64,000 bases of DNA from Peribacillus simplex NBRC 15720 = DSM 1321 (lineage in GTDB: Bacteria; Bacillota; Bacilli; Bacillales; DSM-1321): the NCBI RefSeq assembly GCF_002243645.1, contig NZ_CP017704.1, forward strand, positions 659,501 through 723,500, read 5' to 3'. Made by a program: the position numbers and the translations under genes. Position 1 is the first letter of the stretch, and each line of letters opens with the position of its first letter. The notes beneath the pieces were generated by a model, which worked only from the letters and a program-made list of their open reading frames with translations, was not told the origin of the DNA and ran no database searches. Of this stretch, positions 16,863 through 25,799 are shown piece by piece.

Positions 16863-16914
16863 GAAAAAGGGTCAGTCCCACTGAGTTAATACTTTAACAC
16901 AGTGGGGACTGACC
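16862..16914 (-). terminator. Long terminator of the molybdenum hydroxylase operon
   Basis: GGTCAGTCCC-ACTG at one end and CAGTGGGGACTGACC at the other form an almost uninterrupted stem, with GTTAA/TTAAC pairing near the loop. On the minus strand it runs into CTTTTTCTTTG. It lies about 50 bp past the last gene of the operon. Confidence 0.8.
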
Positions 16915-16962
16915 TAATTGTCTATTAGACATTTTGATTTTAGCTTTATCTGACCTTTCTAC

Positions 16963-17757
16963 TTATCTATTTAATTGTTTCACTTTTACAGGCTTTTTTT
17001 CCTTGCTTAATTTGATGATTTGACCGATAATACTGATGGCAATTTCTTCTGATGTTTCCGAGTCAATTTCCAATCCGATTGGAGAATGGACCTGCTCCAA
17101 CTGTTCTTGCGTGACCCCTTCACTTTTTAACTTTTCAAATATGCTTATGACCTTGCGTTTACTGGCTACCATCCCAACATATGCAATCGGAAATTGCAGT
17201 GCCGTTTTTAATACAATATCATCACAATCTTTTGTAACAATTACCACATATGATTTTTCATTTAGGTTGGCTGCGAGCAAAGCCTTTCCAATATCCTCGT
17301 TCACAAAAAGGTTTGTCGCATTCGGAAAGCGTTCCTTTGTACAATAACCAACGCGATCATCGACAATGCAATAAGGATATTCGAGGAAATCAGCGAGCTT
17401 TGCCAACGCATGGCCTAAATGACCGGCCCCAGCCAGAATGAGTTCAGGCCTGCTTGTATAGACTTCAATAAAGACCCGTAACGTGCCGCCACAATTCATC
17501 TGAATTCCGTCTTTTGCATGTTTATTCAATTTATATTCAACGATTTTCGATTGGCCATTTTGGATCGCCTTTACACTATCTTCGATCACATAGTGTTCAG
17601 CCAAGCCTCCTCCGACAGTCCCTTCAATGGTACCATCCCGGTAGACAATCATTTTTCCAACATGCCTGGGAGTCGAGCCCTTTGATTCAATAATCATGGC
17701 TAAAGCAAAGGTTTCGTTTTGACGCGTCAGCATGGCCACTTTTTCCATCAGCTGCAT
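16963..17757 (-). CDS. XdhC/CoxI-family molybdenum hydroxylase maturation factor
   Basis: Accessory protein of 264 residues that binds molybdenum cofactor and helps load the sulfurated form into the hydroxylase. The N-terminal XdhC_CoxI domain has IIESKGSTPRHVGKMIV and GTVGGGLAEH. A C-terminal Rossmann domain begins LILAGAGHLGHALAKLADFL. I chose the second ATG, which has AGGGGGGAG 6 nt upstream; the longer frame adds nine residues. It is the promoter-distal gene of the operon and is comparable to B. subtilis PucA by family. Confidence 0.9.
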   Translation of the reverse strand: MQLMEKVAMLTRQNETFALAMIIESKGSTPRHVGKMIVYRDGTIEGTVGGGLAEHYVIEDSVKAIQNGQSKIVEYKLNKHAKDGIQMNCGGTLRVFIEVYTSRPELILAGAGHLGHALAKLADFLEYPYCIVDDRVGYCTKERFPNATNLFVNEDIGKALLAANLNEKSYVVIVTKDCDDIVLKTALQFPIAYVGMVASKRKVISIFEKLKSEGVTQEQLEQVHSPIGLEIDSETSEEIAISIIGQIIKLSKEKKPVKVKQLNR

Positions 17758-17783
17758 GAAAAGCTCCCCCCTATCTTTAAACA

Positions 17784-18650
17784 TTAATTCGGTTGATATT
17801 GCTTCATGCTAAGAAAATAACGTAAAAGATGTAACGCAACGGTTTTTCTGTAAGCCGCAGTGGAGCGTTGATCGTCGATTGGTCTAATGATCTTATCGAA
17901 GGCTGCCACAATTTCAGCGATGTCTGCATCGGCTAATGGTATCGTTTTTCCAACCAGCTTCTTCTCAATATCAATGGAACGAACCATCGTAGGTCCGACC
18001 GCCCCGAAGGCAAATCGAATGTCATCGATTCGATCTTTGCTTATCCGGACGAAACCCGCAAACGATACTTTGGCAATGGCATCTGCGTTGCGGTTGCCGA
18101 CTTTCTCGAAAACGACATGTGAATCTCCTAATACGAACGGCAGAATAATCTCCGTTACTATTTCATTGTGAAAGCGTTGAACCTGTCGTGGACCTTGAAT
18201 GAAATCGCTAATCGCAACCATGCGATCACCATTTACGGAGTGCAACAGAAGCTTTGCATTGTATACATATAATAAAGGAAGCATGTCACCGGCTGGAGAG
18301 GCGTTGCAAATATTACCACCTAATGTTCCCCGGTTTCTAATTGCCGGGGCAGCAATTGTTTTAATTGCATTCTTTAAAGCAAAAGGAATCAACGGATTTT
18401 CAAGTAATTCACTATAGGTACAGCAGGCCCCGATGTGGAGATCCTTGTGATGTTGATACACCTGCTTTAATTCGGAAAGATGATTAATAAAAACAATCGG
18501 TTTAGGGATTTTTGGAGGTACTCCCCTTCTACTTTTGTGAAGAACCATAACATCGGTGCCCCCGGCTATGATTGCACAATCTTCTCTATTCAATTGGCTC
18601 AAAGTTTCGTCTAAACGCTCGAAGCGATACGCTGTTATTTTCTCTATCAT
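17784..18650 (-). CDS. Molybdenum hydroxylase FAD-binding subunit
   Basis: Medium subunit of a xanthine dehydrogenase-type enzyme, 288 residues, carrying FAD and passing electrons to NAD or another acceptor. FAD-binding loops are CAIIAGGTDVMVLHK (about 26-40) and the TRGTLGGN-like RNRGTLGGNICNASPAGD (about 109-126). A CO_deh_flav_C-type C-terminal domain follows. Its start overlaps the 2Fe-2S gene by 4 bp, indicating translational coupling. PucC of B. subtilis is the closest named family relative, though gene order here differs. Confidence 0.92.
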   Translation of the reverse strand: MIEKITAYRFERLDETLSQLNREDCAIIAGGTDVMVLHKSRRGVPPKIPKPIVFINHLSELKQVYQHHKDLHIGACCTYSELLENPLIPFALKNAIKTIAAPAIRNRGTLGGNICNASPAGDMLPLLYVYNAKLLLHSVNGDRMVAISDFIQGPRQVQRFHNEIVTEIILPFVLGDSHVVFEKVGNRNADAIAKVSFAGFVRISKDRIDDIRFAFGAVGPTMVRSIDIEKKLVGKTIPLADADIAEIVAAFDKIIRPIDDQRSTAAYRKTVALHLLRYFLSMKQYQPN

Positions 18651-19111
18651 AAGCCATCACCTTTTTTAGCTGCTAGGTTAATCGCCTCAACAATCATATT
18701 GTAGCCCGTACATCGGCACAGATTTCCGGAGATACCCTCACGAATTTCAGCCTCTGAAGGATGAGGATTTTCAGATAACAAAGCTGCACTTGCCATAATC
18801 ATTCCCGGTATGCAATAGCCGCATTGCACTCCCCCGGCTATGGAATAGCTTTCATCTAAAATTTTAAATTGTTCCGTTTCAATGATGCCTTCGATCGTTT
18901 GAATATCGGCACCAGCAATCGAGCCAATTGGAATAAGGCAGCTGTTTTGCAGGAGGTTATTCACAAAAACACTGCAGGCTCCGCACTCCCCTTCACCACA
19001 GCCTTCCTTTGTTCCGATTAACTCAAACTCATCTCTTAATAAATCTAGTAATCTTGCTGTAGCAGGGGCGTCAGTTTCTACCGTTCTTCCATTTAGTGTG
19101 AATTTAATCAA
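18647..19111 (-). CDS. Molybdenum hydroxylase 2Fe-2S subunit
   Basis: Small subunit of 154 residues with two [2Fe-2S] clusters. The plant-ferredoxin-like cluster uses GCGEGECGACSVFV plus a downstream Cys (NSCLIP). The second cluster uses GVQCGYCIPGMIM and the C-terminal NLCRCTGYNMI. All eight ligand positions of the family appear present. The gene overlaps its neighbours by 4 bp at both ends, so the three catalytic subunits are tightly coupled. PucE type. Confidence 0.94.
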   Translation of the reverse strand: MIKFTLNGRTVETDAPATARLLDLLRDEFELIGTKEGCGEGECGACSVFVNNLLQNSCLIPIGSIAGADIQTIEGIIETEQFKILDESYSIAGGVQCGYCIPGMIMASAALLSENPHPSEAEIREGISGNLCRCTGYNMIVEAINLAAKKGDGL

Positions 19112-21267
19112 CCCTCTTCACCTTCTTTCATCCAAAGACTTTCAATAATGACTTCCGGTGTAATCGGAATTTGCTGAAAAGAAGTGTGCAGGGCATCCTC
19201 AATCGCAGCTTGGACTGCTGGAGCGCCTCCGATTAAAGTCAATTCACCTGCGCCCTTCGCCCCGTATGGACCATCAGCATAGGGGTTATCAAAGACCTTG
19301 CTTTCAATTGAAACAATATCCAATGAAGTCGGCGGTCCATAATCCGATATGCTTTTTTGTTGGATTCTACCTTGTTTTGACGTCATCTTTTCTAGATAAC
19401 CGTAAGCTAGCCCTTGAGCCAAACCACCGTCAATTTGGCCTTTCATAATCCGTTCATCGATGACCTTCCCAACTTCATAATTGCCGTATACTTTTTCTAA
19501 CTTTAAATTACCTGTTAACGTATCAACTTCTACTTCAACGATATTAACGCCCCATGAATAAGCCGGGTAGGCATCTCCAGTGAAGGTTTTCTCGTCCCAA
19601 GGAATCATTTCACGGTGAACATAGTGCTCAACTACTTCCTGTTCCACCCCTGTTTGCCACTGATTCTTAAGTTTTTTTGCGGCCCGTTCAAGCAATTTTC
19701 CGACAATCATCGTCGTCCTGGAAGCTACGGTCGGACCCGAGTCGGGAACCTCTTTTGTGTCGGGATAAGGGTACAAAATATCTTCGAACGGGAGGTTAAG
19801 TTCTTTGGCGACAATTTTACACAACGTCGTCAAAATACCTTGTCCCATATCAGAGTTTGAGATTTTTAGTGATACCTGGTCGTCCTTTGATTTAACCAGT
19901 TTCACCTTTGCTTTAATATGATCTCTTTCGCCACTGCCAGTAAATCCACAGCCGTGGAGGAACAGCGAAGTTCCTATGCCTTTTTTATAGCGCTGATTTT
20001 GTTGATTTAAGCGCTGAAAGACTTCTTTTTTCTTGTTGTATTCTGACACGTTGAGTACGTCCTCAATCATTTCTTCCACTAATATCGAGTCGCGGAATTT
20101 ACCTTTGGTGATGGTGGGGTCTCCTTGTTTGACGAGGTATTTTCGTTTATATTCAAGCGGGTCTATTTTTGCCAGTTTACTAAGATGTCCAATATGACTT
20201 TCGATTCCGGCAAAGCTTTGAGGAGCACCAAAGCCTCTGAAGGCGCCGTTCGGAACGGTATTGGTTTTTAAGACATAGCCTTTTGCATGAAAATGCGGAA
20301 TTTTATAAACACCGGCACTGTTTATTAATGCGCGCTGCAGCACGACAGAGCTCAATCCAACATTTGCCCCTCCATCGAGAAAGATGTCAACACACATGCT
20401 CAAAATATTTCCTTCCTTATCAAGGGCCGTCCTATATTTGAGTTTGGCCGGATGCCTTTTCGTCGTTACCAGCATATCCTCAGAACGGTCGAACACGAGC
20501 ATTACCGATTTTTTGACTGCTCTTGCAGCAACGGCTACGTGACAAGCCATCATAGAAGGATAATCTTCTTTGCCGCCAAAACCTCCGCCGGTAGGACTTT
20601 GAACAACTCTGACTTCATCGTCACCACAGGCTAATGCGCTTAGCAATGCATTTTTTATATAATAAAGACATTGCATCGATCCCTGGACGACAATTTCATC
20701 ATCCTTATAAACGGCGAGCATTCCTTGCGGCTCAAGATAGACATGCTCCTGATAACCCGTATCATATTCTTCTTCGATGATTTGATGGGCTCCCTGCTCG
20801 ATAGCTGAAATGTTTTCTAAGCTTTCCCCAAATTCATAGCTTGCCAAAACTAAGGATACTGATTTTTGCTTGATCGCTTCGTCCAATGTATAGATAGCCT
20901 GATGTTCTTCAAATTCAACCTTCACTTCATTTAACAAACTGTATAGGATATCCAGGTCTTTGCCCGTGAGCATGAGAATTGGCTCACCAATATAATTGAC
21001 CCACTCATTGGCAAAAATGGGCTGATCTTCTTTGATAATTTTGACATAATTCGGTCCCGGGATATGCTCTGCTCCAACAGCTTCATACCCTTCCGGAAGG
21101 TTAGGTAATTGAATGGATATTATTTTTCCATAAGCAATTGGCGATCGATACAAAACACCATAAACCATATTTTCCACTTTTACGTCACTAATATAGGGCA
21201 ACTGGCCCGATACTTTACCTTTATGGTCCTTTTTGGGCACTGAGGTGCTTATGTCTTTGAGATTCAT
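19108..21267 (-). CDS. Molybdenum hydroxylase large (Mo-cofactor) subunit
   Basis: Catalytic subunit, 719 residues, of the xanthine dehydrogenase/aldehyde oxidase family. The N-terminal a/b hammerhead domain (about 15-125) starts after VPKKDHKGKVSG. The molybdopterin-binding domain includes SPTGGGFGGKEDYPSM, GAFRGFGAPQ and the active-site loop GAKGAGELTLIGG with the catalytic Glu. It hydroxylates an aromatic N-heterocycle or aldehyde using water. The purine substrate is suggested by B. subtilis PucD and by the XdhC and MocA partners, but active-site residues do not settle it. No urate or allantoin genes are nearby. Confidence 0.92.
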   Translation of the reverse strand: MNLKDISTSVPKKDHKGKVSGQLPYISDVKVENMVYGVLYRSPIAYGKIISIQLPNLPEGYEAVGAEHIPGPNYVKIIKEDQPIFANEWVNYIGEPILMLTGKDLDILYSLLNEVKVEFEEHQAIYTLDEAIKQKSVSLVLASYEFGESLENISAIEQGAHQIIEEEYDTGYQEHVYLEPQGMLAVYKDDEIVVQGSMQCLYYIKNALLSALACGDDEVRVVQSPTGGGFGGKEDYPSMMACHVAVAARAVKKSVMLVFDRSEDMLVTTKRHPAKLKYRTALDKEGNILSMCVDIFLDGGANVGLSSVVLQRALINSAGVYKIPHFHAKGYVLKTNTVPNGAFRGFGAPQSFAGIESHIGHLSKLAKIDPLEYKRKYLVKQGDPTITKGKFRDSILVEEMIEDVLNVSEYNKKKEVFQRLNQQNQRYKKGIGTSLFLHGCGFTGSGERDHIKAKVKLVKSKDDQVSLKISNSDMGQGILTTLCKIVAKELNLPFEDILYPYPDTKEVPDSGPTVASRTTMIVGKLLERAAKKLKNQWQTGVEQEVVEHYVHREMIPWDEKTFTGDAYPAYSWGVNIVEVEVDTLTGNLKLEKVYGNYEVGKVIDERIMKGQIDGGLAQGLAYGYLEKMTSKQGRIQQKSISDYGPPTSLDIVSIESKVFDNPYADGPYGAKGAGELTLIGGAPAVQAAIEDALHTSFQQIPITPEVIIESLWMKEGEEG

Positions 21268-21402
21268 TGCAACAACACCCTTCGACTCATTTTTTTAATG
21301 GGACATATTCTGAATAGAAACCTCTTCCTATGATTTTATCAATGAGAATGATCTTTTATGATTCATTTCTATTCAAGATTTTCGTAGTTTTTATTTTTAT
21401 TT

Positions 21403-22002
21403 TTACTTCGAGAAATTTAAAGCATTATCATAATCAATGGCTTTTTGGTAATCCTCCGGTGTATCAACATCCATTAATACTCCCGCATCATCTACATTCA
21501 TGTATTGCTTTTCGTAACCGCCCAGTACCACACGCAAATTACTTTCTGGATTGGTTTCGAGAATTTTCTGTTTCACTTCGCTTGATAATTTAATGGGATG
21601 GCCGCCTTTATAATCAAAGCTGGGAATAACCACGTTTCCTTTGTGTTTTGCTAGTAGCTGAACAGTCTCTTTTTTTACAAGCGGACAATCGCCGGGTGTT
21701 ATAAAGAAGGTTGGGGCATTTACTTCGTTGCAGCCCTTTTGAATGGAATGAAACATTCCCTGGTTAAAGTTTTCATTATAAACAAACTTGATCTGAAATG
21801 AATAGGCATTTTCACTGATAATTTTGACAATTTCCTCTTGGATGATTTCCGCTTGAAATCCAGCTACGACGATGACCCTGCTGCATAATCCTTCAAATTT
21901 AGAGATCGTTTGCTCCAACACGCTCATTTGCCCCATCGGCAAAGTCATTTTAAATGCATTCGCTCGGCTGGAATATCCAGCAGCTAGGACGATTGCTTCC
22001 AT
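21403..22002 (-). CDS. MocA-like molybdenum cofactor cytidylyltransferase
   Basis: NTP-transferase fold protein of 199 residues, probably adding CMP to molybdopterin to make the dinucleotide cofactor. It begins MEAIVLAAGYSSR with Lys in AFKM, and carries FITPGDCPLVKKETV (Mg-binding Asp in GDCP) and GGHPIKLS, all typical of MocA/PucB. The ATG chosen is 5 nt after AAGGTGA. It is the first gene of the operon, 135 bp ahead of the large subunit. The usual LAAGxSxRMG motif reads SSRANA here, a mild deviation. Confidence 0.88.
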   Translation of the reverse strand: MEAIVLAAGYSSRANAFKMTLPMGQMSVLEQTISKFEGLCSRVIVVAGFQAEIIQEEIVKIISENAYSFQIKFVYNENFNQGMFHSIQKGCNEVNAPTFFITPGDCPLVKKETVQLLAKHKGNVVIPSFDYKGGHPIKLSSEVKQKILETNPESNLRVVLGGYEKQYMNVDDAGVLMDVDTPEDYQKAIDYDNALNFSK

Positions 22003-22257
22003 ATTTGTCACCTTCTACCTATCATTTTTCTTAAATCCCACAATAAAATCACAAGCGGAGGAAGGATTTGCTGTATGGACTATTAAGAGAACATAGTGTT
22101 TTTTCTTTATATGCGTAAAAACCTGATTATATTACTTATTAAAAAACTTGATACTATTTTTAAATTATCAAAAGATATAAAGAGACAATACATAGTCCTT
22201 ATTTTAAGAGAATGAGTGTCAAGTATTGACCAAGGTTTAATCGAAGAAGCTAAAATT
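22003..22257. other. Gap upstream of the mocA-like gene
   Basis: Probably contains the operon promoter on the minus strand. The remaining sequence looks like decayed coding DNA with many stops; I could not assign it. Confidence 0.35.
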
Positions 22258-22299
22258 ATTGAATTATCAGAGAACGATAAATTTTTTAGAATATAAAGA

Positions 22300-22332
22300 A
22301 GCCTTTGCTCTAATGAGCAAAGACTTTTTGTT
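22300..22332 (+). terminator. Hairpin with T-run in the graveyard region
   Basis: CCTTTGCTC-TAAT-GAGCAAAG is followed by ACTTTTTG. It could terminate plus-strand transcription, but no intact gene precedes it. Confidence 0.5.
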
Positions 22333-22339
22333 GACGAGT

Positions 22340-22508
22340 TTCTTCTATAGTACACCCGTCGAAGCCTCTAATCGACTACATATTTGCATAAGTGATGACG
22401 AACGCTTCTTGGCTGAGCCACACACAAAGAGAGATGAGTTCATCTGCTTGATACTTAATAGATCGCTGTACAAACCCAACTTGTTTGGCGATTTCTTGTA
22501 GGACTATT
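22340..22508 (-). pseudogene. Transposase N-terminal fragment (IS4-like)
   Basis: The minus strand translates to LQEIAKQVGFVQRSIKYQAD followed by ELISLCVWLSQEAF, then a stop. This resembles the N-terminal region of IS4-family transposases (GFVQR-S-K and the following helix). Only about 50 residues remain, with no DDE residues and no inverted repeats recognised. It abuts the decayed ABC permease. Confidence 0.5.
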
Positions 22509-23040
22509 GCCTCCATTTCTCAAATCTTTTTTCAATCTTGCGGACTACTTCAGTCAAAGCCACCCCAGACAAAGCATGATGAGAATGCCTACCATCAGTT
22601 TATCCGTTTGGAAGGTCGATCCGGCGACCGCCATCATAAACCCGATTCCGGCGGTTGCCGCATAGAGTTCCCCAACAACAATCCCGATCAGGGTATGCCC
22701 CAATCCTAAGCGCAGCCAGTCAAGATTACTGGAATCGTTGCGGGAAAAGCGACCGTCAGAAAGGTTTGCTGATCCTTCGCCCCGAAGGATCGAACGCCTT
22801 TGATCAAATCGGCATCGACCGTTCGCATCCCGTAACGGTGTTTACCAGGATAGGAAATATCAATCCCAAAAATATAAAGGCAATTTTTGAGCCCATTCCA
22901 ATCCGAAAGAAATCATCAGCAGCGGCAGCAAGGCGATTCTGGGCGTAGCGTATAAGGCGGATACGAATGGATCCAGCACGGTGCTTATTTACCGTACCAA
23001 CCCATGGCAATCCCCAGCAAAATCCCGCTTACGCGCAGGT
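22504..23040 (-). pseudogene. Decayed ABC permease (SsuC/TauC-like)
   Basis: Broken remnant of a binding-protein-dependent transporter permease. Pieces readable in different minus-strand frames, from N to C, include SGILLGIAMGWYG, LDPFVSALYATPRIALLPLL, IKGVRSFGAKDQQTFLTVAF, GELYAATAGIGFMMAVAGST and the intact C-terminus ALTEVVRKIEKRFEKWRQ. They align in order with the intact permease at 53643-54467 (VTPKVALLP, GELFASTAGIGYQL). Several frameshifts and stops make it non-functional. Its GC content is visibly higher than the flanks, which suggests a foreign source. Confidence 0.85.
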
Positions 23041-23870
23041 CATTGTACATCCCATTTAATTTTAACAAATAATAGAAGGTCTTTATGAAAGGCATTGTCG
23101 TTAGAAGTCTCCTTTACGGGACTGCAAACGACAATGCCTTCTTCTTTAGCTAAATCTAAATATAAGAAAGACAAAACATTTCGAATAAAATGAATGAGTG
23201 TTTCAGCTACATATTTGAATAGTTTGGAACAAGGTAATTTCAATGAACTTTTATAGTAATTATCATTGCTACTGGCTTGAATAATCAGGAGATTCCATCA
23301 TTGAAAATGTCTGCCCTTCCTTCAATAACAGAAATGGAAAAACGACTGTCACAAGAGTTTTGATGCAAAAATTTACTGTTTAGTATTTGACCGAACCCTG
23401 GAAGTGTAATACTCAAAAATATTTAAAATTATTGAAGAATGCCACAAAGACCACAGTTAGTGAAAGTCAAATAGAAGGTATTGAGCAAGAATTATCTGAA
23501 AGTCCAGAAGATGGGACATAAATAGTTTCTATTAAGTTCCTTTTAACCTTTTCGTATCCATAAAAAAGGTATGGAACCTGAAAACTAATAGATCGGTTTG
23601 TTTTCCCGCATTTTCTATTAATAGACTGCTTTCTTCCACATAACATATTGAAAGGAAATGAATTGTACCTTAGGAAACATGGGAAAGTGGATTGATATGG
23701 ATTCCAACAAAATACTTTGAGCCTATTACCCCGATTTTCATGTTGTTTCACCTCGAAAATCAAATAGTATTTTTATTATATGGCAAAATCTTAATAGCAC
23801 TAAAAAAAATTCACCAAAAATCATGCTTTGAAAAGTGAAAGTCCATCTCGTCATTGTTTGAAATTTAAGA
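23041..23870. other. Unassigned decayed region
   Basis: About 830 bp with no intact gene. A minus-strand frame at 23040-23243 (LFKYVAETLIHFIRNVLSFL) and plus-strand scraps at 23300-23520 look like eroded coding sequence, but I cannot name the families. Confidence 0.35.
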
Positions 23871-23898
23871 ATGGGGACCTCTTTACGGAGGTCCCCAT
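23871..23898 (-). terminator. Terminator of the aldo/keto reductase gene
   Basis: ATGGGGACCT and AGGTCCCCAT form a perfect 10-bp stem about 40 bp past the reductase stop. The T-run is weak. Confidence 0.65.
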
Positions 23899-23936
23899 TA
23901 ATGAAGGCAAGGTTTCTTGTTCAAAGGTACAATTCA

Positions 23937-24839
23937 TTACGGAATATCATGTCCCATCGAGCTTGTTAATATGTTAAACCATTGCTCTTTTTCCATGCTT
24001 AGGTTTAGTGAATCAATGGCGCTGTCCAATCGTTCTTTCTTACCTGATCCAACGATCGGCATGATTTTTGCAGGATGTCTCAACAGCCAGGCATACATCA
24101 CTTCATCTATTCCATTGGCCCCGATTTCTTCTTTTACGATTTCTAACGTTTTTCTTAAGCGGGCAGCCTTTTCATTCGATTCCTCAAAAATGCTTCCTCC
24201 TGCAAGCGGTGACCATGCCATCGGTGCAACGCCCATTTCCTGACATAAGTTCATGGTTCCGTCTTCGAAGTTTTCCAGATTGTATGCAGAAAGCTCAAGT
24301 TGATTCGTCACAAGCGGATATTCTAGATAAGATTGAAGCATATCCCACTGCGGTTTTTTGAAGTTCGATACTCCAAAGTTACGGACCTTTCCTGATTCTT
24401 TTAATTGATTAAACGCTTCAGCCGTTTCCGCCGGGTCCATCAGGGGATCCGGACGATGAATAAGTAACAGATCAATATAATCCGTTTTAAGATTCATAAG
24501 AGATTGATCAACAGACTTTATGATATGGGCTTTACTAGTGTCATAATGGTGACTTTTATGGGATGGACGGTTTTTTGATTGAAGAACTATGCCACATTTC
24601 GTAACAATTTCCATTTTATCGCGTAAAGATGGCTTTAATGAAAGAGCGTTCCCAAAAATCTCCTCACACGTATAGCTTCCATATATATCGGCGTGATCAT
24701 ATGTAGTGACGCCCCGATCCATTCCGTGTTCAATAAGAGATAGGATTTCCTCGGTAGAAAATCTCCAATCTGCCAATCTCCACATACCGTGTACAATGCG
24801 TGAAAGACTAAGCTCTTCAGTTAGATTGACTCTTTGCAT
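23937..24839 (-). CDS. Aldo/keto reductase
   Basis: NAD(P)H-dependent oxidoreductase of 300 residues with a TIM-barrel fold. The tetrad is visible: Asp48 in TTYDHADIYG, Tyr53, Lys81 in EIVTKCG, and His in LLLIHRPDPLM. The phosphate-binding region near the C-terminus reads IMPIVGSGKKERLDSA. It resembles the YcsN/YdhF branch of the AKR superfamily, whose physiological substrates are unknown. AGGGGAG precedes the ATG. Single gene with its own terminator. Confidence 0.9.
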   Translation of the reverse strand: MQRVNLTEELSLSRIVHGMWRLADWRFSTEEILSLIEHGMDRGVTTYDHADIYGSYTCEEIFGNALSLKPSLRDKMEIVTKCGIVLQSKNRPSHKSHHYDTSKAHIIKSVDQSLMNLKTDYIDLLLIHRPDPLMDPAETAEAFNQLKESGKVRNFGVSNFKKPQWDMLQSYLEYPLVTNQLELSAYNLENFEDGTMNLCQEMGVAPMAWSPLAGGSIFEESNEKAARLRKTLEIVKEEIGANGIDEVMYAWLLRHPAKIMPIVGSGKKERLDSAIDSLNLSMEKEQWFNILTSSMGHDIP

Positions 24840-25072
24840 GTTTTTCTCCCCTTTGATCTTGCTAATTGATTGTTTGTTTGTTTTTCTATCATGATTATCC
24901 TTGGGTTAATTTGTGTCAGTATCATTCGCTGCTACCATGAACCTTAGTATAATTTAAAATTTCGGAGAATCCTAATCTTGAGTGACCCTTTTATGCCATA
25001 TTTTTTTAGCTTAGGTTCATGAAGAAATATATCGCCGCCTTCTCGTGCAAGTTCACACGTTAAGAACATAAG

Positions 25073-25093
25073 AAAAAGGCTGCCGCAGCAACC
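25073..25093 (-). terminator. Terminator of the PTS operon
   Basis: GGTTGC-TGCG-GCAGCC on the minus strand is followed by TTTTT, 13 bp past the EIIA stop. Confidence 0.75.
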
Positions 25094-25105
25094 TCCTGAA
25101 TATTG

Positions 25106-25432
25106 TTAGTTCTTTTGTGTTTTCTCATGTAATTCCACGATTTCTATTGCTAAATCTTTTGTTGTCATGGATGTCATCAAGTGATCTTGAGCATGGATCA
25201 GGAGCATTGGAATATCGAATTTCTCACCATTCACTTCTTGTTGAATCAATGCGGTTTGGATTTTATGTGCCGCAACAAACTCTTGTTCCGCTTCCTTTAA
25301 TTTATCTTGGGCATCGCTTGATTTACCTTGTTTTTGCAAGGCGATGGCTTCCATTGCACAACTGCGGGCATTCCCGCTATGGAGAATTAATTGAAATGAT
25401 AATTCTGATAGATCCTCTTTCGTTTTCGCCAT
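25106..25432 (-). CDS. PTS EIIA component, lactose/cellobiose family
   Basis: Cytoplasmic phosphocarrier of 108 residues. The helical-bundle family is recognised from LSFQLILHSGNARSCAMEAI and from LLIHAQDHLMT, whose His80 accepts phosphate from HPr. It ends the operon, 31 bp after EIIB. With the separate EIIB and EIIC it makes a complete lac-family permease. Lac-family EIIA proteins are usually active as trimers. The sugar is not determined by this subunit. Confidence 0.93.
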   Translation of the reverse strand: MAKTKEDLSELSFQLILHSGNARSCAMEAIALQKQGKSSDAQDKLKEAEQEFVAAHKIQTALIQQEVNGEKFDIPMLLIHAQDHLMTSMTTKDLAIEIVELHEKTQKN

Positions 25433-25463
25433 ATTAACACCCCTTAAAATTTTTGATAGTAAG

Positions 25464-25769
25464 TTATTTTGAAATTAATTGGAGGGCCGTACGCAATACT
25501 TCCTTGCCATTACATGATCCATAATGCATTGGATTAATCGTATCTACCGGTACTCCTTTTTCATCCCCTATTTTCTTTATATCATTAAGTAAATAACGAA
25601 CTTGAGGACCTAAAAGAATAACATCCACCTCATCTATATGGTTTCTTACTTCCATAGTGGCAACAGCCTGGATTTTCACGTTCAATCCTTCTTCCACCGC
25701 CGCTTTCTCCATCTTATTAACCAATAGACTAGTGGACATTCCTGCAGAACAGCATAATAGTATATTCAT
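25464..25769 (-). CDS. PTS EIIB component, lactose/cellobiose family
   Basis: EIIB phosphotransfer protein of about 101 residues. The P-loop-like start [20 protein letters not shown] carries the phosphorylated Cys7, as in CelA-type EIIB. The second of two adjacent ATGs was chosen because it is 7 nt from AGGAGG. It passes phosphate from the EIIA encoded just downstream to the sugar translocated by the EIIC encoded upstream in the operon. Confidence 0.93.
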   Translation of the reverse strand: MNILLCCSAGMSTSLLVNKMEKAAVEEGLNVKIQAVATMEVRNHIDEVDVILLGPQVRYLLNDIKKIGDEKGVPVDTINPMHYGSCNGKEVLRTALQLISK

Positions 25770-25799
25770 CATTATTCCTCCTTAAAAATTAGGTTCAGG

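Noticed and set aside
16869-16914. Long inverted repeat as a MITE
   Set aside because: Placed right after the last gene of an operon and followed by a T-run, it is explained well as a terminator. No target duplication was seen.
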